A stretch of 10,020 nt of DNA from Saprospiraceae bacterium (lineage in GTDB: Bacteria > Bacteroidota > Bacteroidia > Chitinophagales > Saprospiraceae). Under the pieces are notes generated by a model that ran no database searches, was not told where the DNA came from, and saw only the letters and a program-made list of their open reading frames with translations. The stretch covers positions 1 to 10,020 of the forward strand of contig SLDF01000110.1 in NCBI GenBank assembly GCA_007125435.1, written 5' to 3'. This document shows, piece by piece, positions 6,227 to 10,020 of this stretch (position 1 is its first letter; each line of letters starts with the position of its first letter). Position numbers and translations under genes: made by a program.

Positions 6227-8149
6227 CTATTTGTAGGATCTTTCTGTCATACTGACAAATTCATAATTCAGGGTTTCTTTTAGTAGGTGGTGATCGCCGC
6301 TATCGTCCATGCACCAGACGGGAACATAGCTGAATGCTTCATCTTGCCTCAGTGCCTCTCCCTCTTCGGTCTGATATTCTTCCCGAAAATGGGCACCACA
6401 TGATTCATGCCTATTCATGGCATCGAGGCACATCAACTCTGCCAACTCCAGATAATCCTTGACGCGCATGGCTTTTTCCAGTTCTGTATTGATGCTATGG
6501 ATATTCTTTGGTATGATCAGTGATTGGTCAAATTCAGCTCTCAATGCTTTGATGGCCAGGATGCCTTCTTTTAGCCCCTCTGCTGTCCGGCTCAGTCCGC
6601 AATATTTATAAAGGATCTGCCCCAGTTCTCTATGAAACTGGTCTGCAGTTTTACTGCCTTCGATTTGGGTGAGTCGCCTGATCTCATCCTGTATTGCTTG
6701 TTTACAAGCTTCACCGGCCTTTTCTATCTCTTGCTTTCTGTGTGTATTGGATTTACCTGCCAGATAATTAGGTAAGGTGTAGGGAATGATAAAATAACCA
6801 TCCACACAAGCCTGTAGTAGAGAATTGGCACCAAGTCTATTCGCCCCATGGTCACTGAAGTTGGCTTCACCTATAGCAAAGAGACCTCTGACATTGGTCA
6901 TCAGTTCATAATCTACCCATAAACCACCCATGGTGAAGTGGGCAGATGGAGAGATCATCATAGGTTCTTTGTACGGGTTTCTGCCGGTAATCTTATTGTA
7001 CATATCAAACAAGTTGCCATAGCGGTCCTTTATGTAGGCCATGCCTTTATTTTGTATGGCATCTTTAAAGTCCAGATAGACGGCATTCTTCATAGGCCCG
7101 ACACCATAGCCACCTTCGATTTCATGTCGTGCTGCACGGGAGGATATATCTCTCGGTGCCAGATTGCCGTAAGATGGATAGCGCCTTTCCAGATAGTAGT
7201 TGCGATCAGACTCAGGTATGTCCTGAGGCTGGCGCTCATCGTTTTTTTGTGAAGGTACCCAGATCCGACCATCGTTTCTAAGAGACTCTGACATCAATGT
7301 CAGTTTTGATTGATGTGTACCTGTCTGAGGTAGTGAAGTCGGGTGAAACTGTATCCATGATGGCGCACCCATCATCGCACCTTTCTTGTAGGCGCGCCAT
7401 ACTGCTGAGGCATTGCATGCCATGGCCAGAGTGGATAGATAATATATTTTCCCGTAGCCACCACTTGCTATGATGACAGCATCGGCATAGTGTGTTTCTA
7501 GCTCACCGGTATCCAAATGGCGGGCTATGATGCCATGAGCCTCATCATCTATGGTGATGATATCTAGCATCTCATGTCGGGTATATACTGTAGTGCTGCC
7601 TTTAGACACCTGCCTCATCAATGCCTGGTAGGAGCCTAGCAGCAGCTGCTGCCCCGTCTGACCCCTTGCATAGAAGGTCCGGCTTACCTGTACGCCTCCA
7701 AATGACCTATTGTCAAGGTATCCACCGTAATCTCTGGCAAAAGGTACACCCTGTGCTACGGCCTGGTCTATTAATGACATCGAACACTCTGCCAGACGAT
7801 AGACATTTGCTTCTCTAGCTCTGAAGTCTCCACCTTTGATGGTGTCAAAAAACATCCGATACACACTGTCACCATCATTTTTATAATTCTTAGCAGCATT
7901 GACGCCGCCCTGAGCCGCCACAGAATGGGCCCGCCTCGCCGAATCATGGAAGGTAAAACAACTGACCTTAAATCCCATTTCTCCAAGTGAGGCAGCAGCA
8001 GATGCACCCGCAAGACCGGTGCCCACCACTATGATGTGGTACTTCTTTCTATTGCCGGGACTGACAAGTTTACAATTCGCTTTGTAGTATGCCCATTTTT
8101 TTTCCAGTGGTCCCGGTGGTACTTTATCACTTGACAATCGCTTATTCAT
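6227..8149 (-). CDS. sdhA: Succinate dehydrogenase/fumarate reductase flavoprotein subunit
   Basis: This subunit oxidises succinate to fumarate with covalently bound FAD. The 640 residues match the Bacteroidota type, which has a leader before the Rossmann fold (here 1-37, PPGPLEKKWAYYKANCKLV). Visible features are the FAD motif VVGTGLAGASAA (41-52), H75 in RRAHSVAAQGG as the FAD-linked histidine, substrate-site H269 in FHPTSLP, R333 in APRDISSRA as the expected catalytic arginine, H404 in HFTMGGLW, and GEANFSDHGANRLGANSL (427-444) contacting FAD. No key residue is missing. The C-terminal capping helices follow (about 480-600). The ATG at 8149 has the attaATG context seen also at the HD gene. 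A candidate promoter lies at 8224-8217. sdhB follows after 10 bases. The usual upstream partner sdhC, encoding the membrane cytochrome b, is absent. Confidence 0.98.
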   Translation of the reverse strand: MNKRLSSDKVPPGPLEKKWAYYKANCKLVSPGNRKKYHIIVVGTGLAGASAAASLGEMGFKVSCFTFHDSARRAHSVAAQGGVNAAKNYKNDGDSVYRMFFDTIKGGDFRAREANVYRLAECSMSLIDQAVAQGVPFARDYGGYLDNRSFGGVQVSRTFYARGQTGQQLLLGSYQALMRQVSKGSTTVYTRHEMLDIITIDDEAHGIIARHLDTGELETHYADAVIIASGGYGKIYYLSTLAMACNASAVWRAYKKGAMMGAPSWIQFHPTSLPQTGTHQSKLTLMSESLRNDGRIWVPSQKNDERQPQDIPESDRNYYLERRYPSYGNLAPRDISSRAARHEIEGGYGVGPMKNAVYLDFKDAIQNKGMAYIKDRYGNLFDMYNKITGRNPYKEPMMISPSAHFTMGGLWVDYELMTNVRGLFAIGEANFSDHGANRLGANSLLQACVDGYFIIPYTLPNYLAGKSNTHRKQEIEKAGEACKQAIQDEIRRLTQIEGSKTADQFHRELGQILYKYCGLSRTAEGLKEGILAIKALRAEFDQSLIIPKNIHSINTELEKAMRVKDYLELAELMCLDAMNRHESCGAHFREEYQTEEGEALRQDEAFSYVPVWCMDDSGDHHLLKETLNYEFVSMTERSYK

Positions 8150-8216
8150 TAATTGGACTTCTTTTAGATGTCAATAGGTCATTAAGACCTGACTATTTCC
8201 GGTTTGTATATAATAT

Positions 8217-8224
8217 CAAATTTA
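8217..8224 (-). promoter_or_regulatory. Candidate -7 promoter box of the sdhAB operon
   Basis: TAAATTTG on the minus strand (8224-8217) fits the Bacteroidota TAnnTTTG box exactly. It would start transcription near 8210, giving an untranslated leader of about 60 bases. The matching TTTG element about 19 bases further upstream is missing (the region reads TTATATTAGT), so the promoter would be weak or helped by an activator. Confidence 0.42.
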
Positions 8225-8262
8225 CTTACAAATACCTTGCACTAATATAATTTGATTTACCC

Positions 8263-8285
8263 ACAAATCCATGTGTTTGATTTGT
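8263..8285. promoter_or_regulatory. Inverted repeat ACAAATC-9-GATTTGT upstream of sdhA
   Basis: ACAAATC (8263-8269) and GATTTGT (8279-8285) are exact 7-base inverted repeats. TTTGATTT also occurs as a direct repeat at 8251-8258 and 8276-8283. The palindrome lies about 55-75 bases upstream of the predicted sdhA transcription start, where an activator site would be expected. No regulator can be named, and chance is possible in such A/T-rich DNA. Confidence 0.28.
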
Positions 8286-8697
8286 TATTATTCTGATAGC
8301 TGCCTCTCATAAGTCGTGAAATGAGCTGGTTTATTGATAGTTTCGTTCTGAGTAGCTCGAGAAGAATAGACATAGACAGTGATTTCTGAGGGATGAACAA
8401 GCAAGTTATGTCCTAATCCTTTCCAACTGTTTTAAGCCGTTTTTAGTGATTGCTGAAAAGGAAGAGAAACTCCAGGTTGGTTGAACCCCATAAAAGAATT
8501 GATCCATTTTATCGAAGATAAGTTGTAAGAGTTTTATTTCAAAGTGAAGTTGATAACTCTCTTGGTAAAGGTGGGAAAAATGATTATCCAAGATACAACA
8601 ATACCTCTTTATTAGTATAATTTTTTCCAGAAATATAGAGTTTACATGCTTTATTTTATACATTGTATTCGCTTAATCATATTCTGTTCATCAAACT

Positions 8698-9924
8698 ATG
8701 CGGTCATTAATATTTCTATTTGGTCTTCTTTTCATGCTCTCTTGCCACAAAGAGCCCATACCCTGCGACGTTCCAGAGTGTAATTCAGATACAATCCTTG
8801 ATAAGGGTTCTATAAAATTATTGTGGGTATCAGAAATCAATCCAAATGGAAACAGGACATTTGCAGACCTATATTTAAAGAATGAAAACCTGATTATAAA
8901 TAACAACTTTAACACACCTGTAGCAAATATCCTATATTTTGATACTACAAGTAAGGAGGTTAAATGGGAGTGGAATGAAGTAGACTCAGAGTATTACCAA
9001 ACGTTCACTTTCGATAACAATGATATATTTATTAAAGAGCAAAGGGGATTGTATTCCATCGATATTGAATCAGGAATTACTAATTGGAGTTTAGTTGATA
9101 CTGTAGTGCTAAATCCTAGAGGAGCTCTTTTAGGAGACTATTTTTATTTATGTTCATGGGTCAATACACCCGTCAGTTTATCAATTGCTAATTTTAGAAG
9201 AGTCAATAAGATTGAAGGTCAAGCATGGGAGACTTTATTGACTTTTGATAAAGTTGACTTTGATAATTTTTCTACAGTTTTCGAGTCCCCTAATCTCTGG
9301 ATGCACCCCAACACCAACGACAGCATCTTGATCATACCTGTCCGAATGGTAGAATTCGATAGAAACCTAAGACGGTCTGATCTAATTGCTTTTAATTTAA
9401 ATACCAGAGAGATTATGTGGCAAGTGGAAGACTTTACTCCTATCGTAAGTGTGGACCAGCCGATAATTCATAATGGTCATGTTTTTGTTAAAAATACCAG
9501 AGAAATATTTGCCTTTAACCTCATGAATGGAAGTCTTGTTTGGAAACATACGGAGACAAACCAATGGGCCAATTATGGGGGCGGACGTCTTCAAGTAATT
9601 GATGACAAATTAGTTTTGGGAGAAATATCTGGTTCTGTTGTATATGCACTTGATCCTATGACCGGCAATGTCATTTGGCGTCATGAAAAAGACTTTGGTT
9701 TTGCCACTTGTAAAAGTGATATTGTTCACTATAAAAATTACATCATAATAGCCAATTTTGACAAACTTGATGTTTTTGATGTCAGAGATGGCAAATATGT
9801 CTACATGGTCAGAAATACCGTGCGTAGATTTCGAGGTCGCATGGCACTGGATGAGGCTAATCGGAAGCTGTATGTGCCTGAAGAGAGCCAGATAGTGGCT
9901 TATGAGTTGCCGGAGGAGTTTTGA
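8698..9924 (+). CDS. Lipoprotein with PQQ-like beta-propeller repeats
   Basis: This 408-residue protein starts with a lipoprotein signal (MRSLIFLFGLLFMLSC, lipobox cysteine C16), so it should be anchored to a membrane, probably the outer one. The mature part is a chain of PQQ-like/WD-like blades. Each has a hydrophobic strand, an aspartate or asparagine turn, TG/SG/NG and then a strand ending in tryptophan: 78-91, 117-131, 228-242, 269-283, 314-328 (VYALDPMTGNVIWRH is the best match) and 358-370. Such propellers usually serve as binding or assembly scaffolds. BamB is a known relative, but this protein is not BamB by context, and no PQQ-dehydrogenase active-site pattern is seen. No function is assigned. 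It is divergent from sdhA. Most of the gene is A/T-rich, with abrupt G+C rises at about 9301-9360 and after 9780. It ends with TGA, and no intrinsic terminator is seen in the remaining 96 bases. Confidence 0.85.
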   Translation: MRSLIFLFGLLFMLSCHKEPIPCDVPECNSDTILDKGSIKLLWVSEINPNGNRTFADLYLKNENLIINNNFNTPVANILYFDTTSKEVKWEWNEVDSEYYQTFTFDNNDIFIKEQRGLYSIDIESGITNWSLVDTVVLNPRGALLGDYFYLCSWVNTPVSLSIANFRRVNKIEGQAWETLLTFDKVDFDNFSTVFESPNLWMHPNTNDSILIIPVRMVEFDRNLRRSDLIAFNLNTREIMWQVEDFTPIVSVDQPIIHNGHVFVKNTREIFAFNLMNGSLVWKHTETNQWANYGGGRLQVIDDKLVLGEISGSVVYALDPMTGNVIWRHEKDFGFATCKSDIVHYKNYIIIANFDKLDVFDVRDGKYVYMVRNTVRRFRGRMALDEANRKLYVPEESQIVAYELPEEF

Positions 9925-9950
9925 GGTGTGATTTTGAGGTTTTTATTACG

Positions 9951-10019
9951 AACAGTATAAAGGACTGTTAGACGCCCTGAGTTATTAATTTTACTGTTAG
10001 CTTTCTGATGTTCTGTTAG
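9951..10019. repeat. Three CTGTTAG repeats and a small hairpin downstream of the lipoprotein gene
   Basis: CTGTTAG occurs at 9965-9971, 9994-10000 and 10013-10019. The first copy overlaps an exact inverted repeat, AACAGT (9951-9956) with ACTGTT (9964-9969), which could form a 6-base-pair hairpin with a 7-base loop. No T run follows directly, so terminator function is doubtful. The window ends one base after the third copy, so the array may continue. Confidence 0.4.
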
Positions 10020-10020
10020 T

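Larger units (their letters stand above)
8150..8697. other. Divergent intergenic region between sdhA and the lipoprotein gene
   Basis: These 548 bases are A/T-rich: single 60-base rows counted by eye give about 25-40% G+C, against about 50% in sdhA. I find no convincing gene. A minus-strand frame of 85 codons (8406-8663) has no recognisable domain and no membrane-helix pattern of SdhC. The region holds the likely sdhA promoter and an inverted repeat at 8263-8285. It also has a small leader hairpin, AGGTC (8176-8180) with GACCT (8186-8190), within the predicted sdhA 5' leader. No full TTTG/TAnnTTTG promoter is visible for the plus-strand lipoprotein. Confidence 0.6.

Noticed and set aside
6938..7252. 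Plus-strand frame of 104 codons and other long plus-strand frames inside sdhA, sdhB and dnaA
   Set aside because: They are opposite-strand shadows of strongly conserved minus-strand genes and encode no known domain.
8258..8268. DnaA-box-like TTACCCACA (about 8257-8265) and TTATCCAAG (about 8583-8591) as a possible origin
   Set aside because: Only two imperfect matches more than 300 bases apart, with no A/T-rich 13-mer array and no dnaA adjacent; too weak for an origin call.
8406..8663. Minus-strand frame of 85 codons upstream of sdhA, possibly an sdhC remnant or small gene
   Set aside because: Its translation has no recognisable domain, no membrane-helix pattern and no conserved cytochrome b histidines in context. 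It lies in A/T-rich DNA where open frames of this size can arise by chance.

Overview
The window looks like chromosomal DNA from a free-living member of the Bacteroidota, possibly a Saprospiria-like lineage; the class is a guess. The evidence is a succinate dehydrogenase flavoprotein with the long N-terminal leader usual in this phylum, a DnaA with a matching domain layout, start codons with A/T-rich leaders and no clear Shine-Dalgarno sequence, tRNA genes without encoded CCA, and a textbook Bacteroidota promoter (TTTG, 19 bases, TATATTTG) before the tRNA pair. No phage, plasmid, CRISPR or transposase gene is visible.

Nearly everything reads on the minus strand. In transcription order, from high to low coordinates, it holds: sdhA and sdhB (8149-5473, 10 bases apart); a 479-base gap with two strong inverted repeats; a YitT-family membrane protein and a small HD-domain protein (4993-3514, 10 bases apart); dnaA (3178-1721); a tRNA-Ser(GCU)/tRNA-Pro(UGG) pair with its own promoter and a rho-independent terminator; and the N-terminal 325 residues of a secreted PQQ-type sugar dehydrogenase, cut by the window start. 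The only plus-strand gene is a lipoprotein with PQQ-like beta-propeller repeats (8698-9924), divergent from sdhA.

The genes are mostly housekeeping: electron entry from succinate (SdhAB), replication initiation (DnaA), translation (tRNAs) and periplasmic or surface proteins (sugar dehydrogenase, lipoprotein). Nothing ties them into one new system. The points worth a second look are structural. The composite palindromic element between sdhB and yitT resembles REP-type repeats. The membrane-anchor gene sdhC is missing from upstream of sdhA, where A/T-rich DNA and the lipoprotein lie instead. Base composition jumps inside the lipoprotein gene near 9780.
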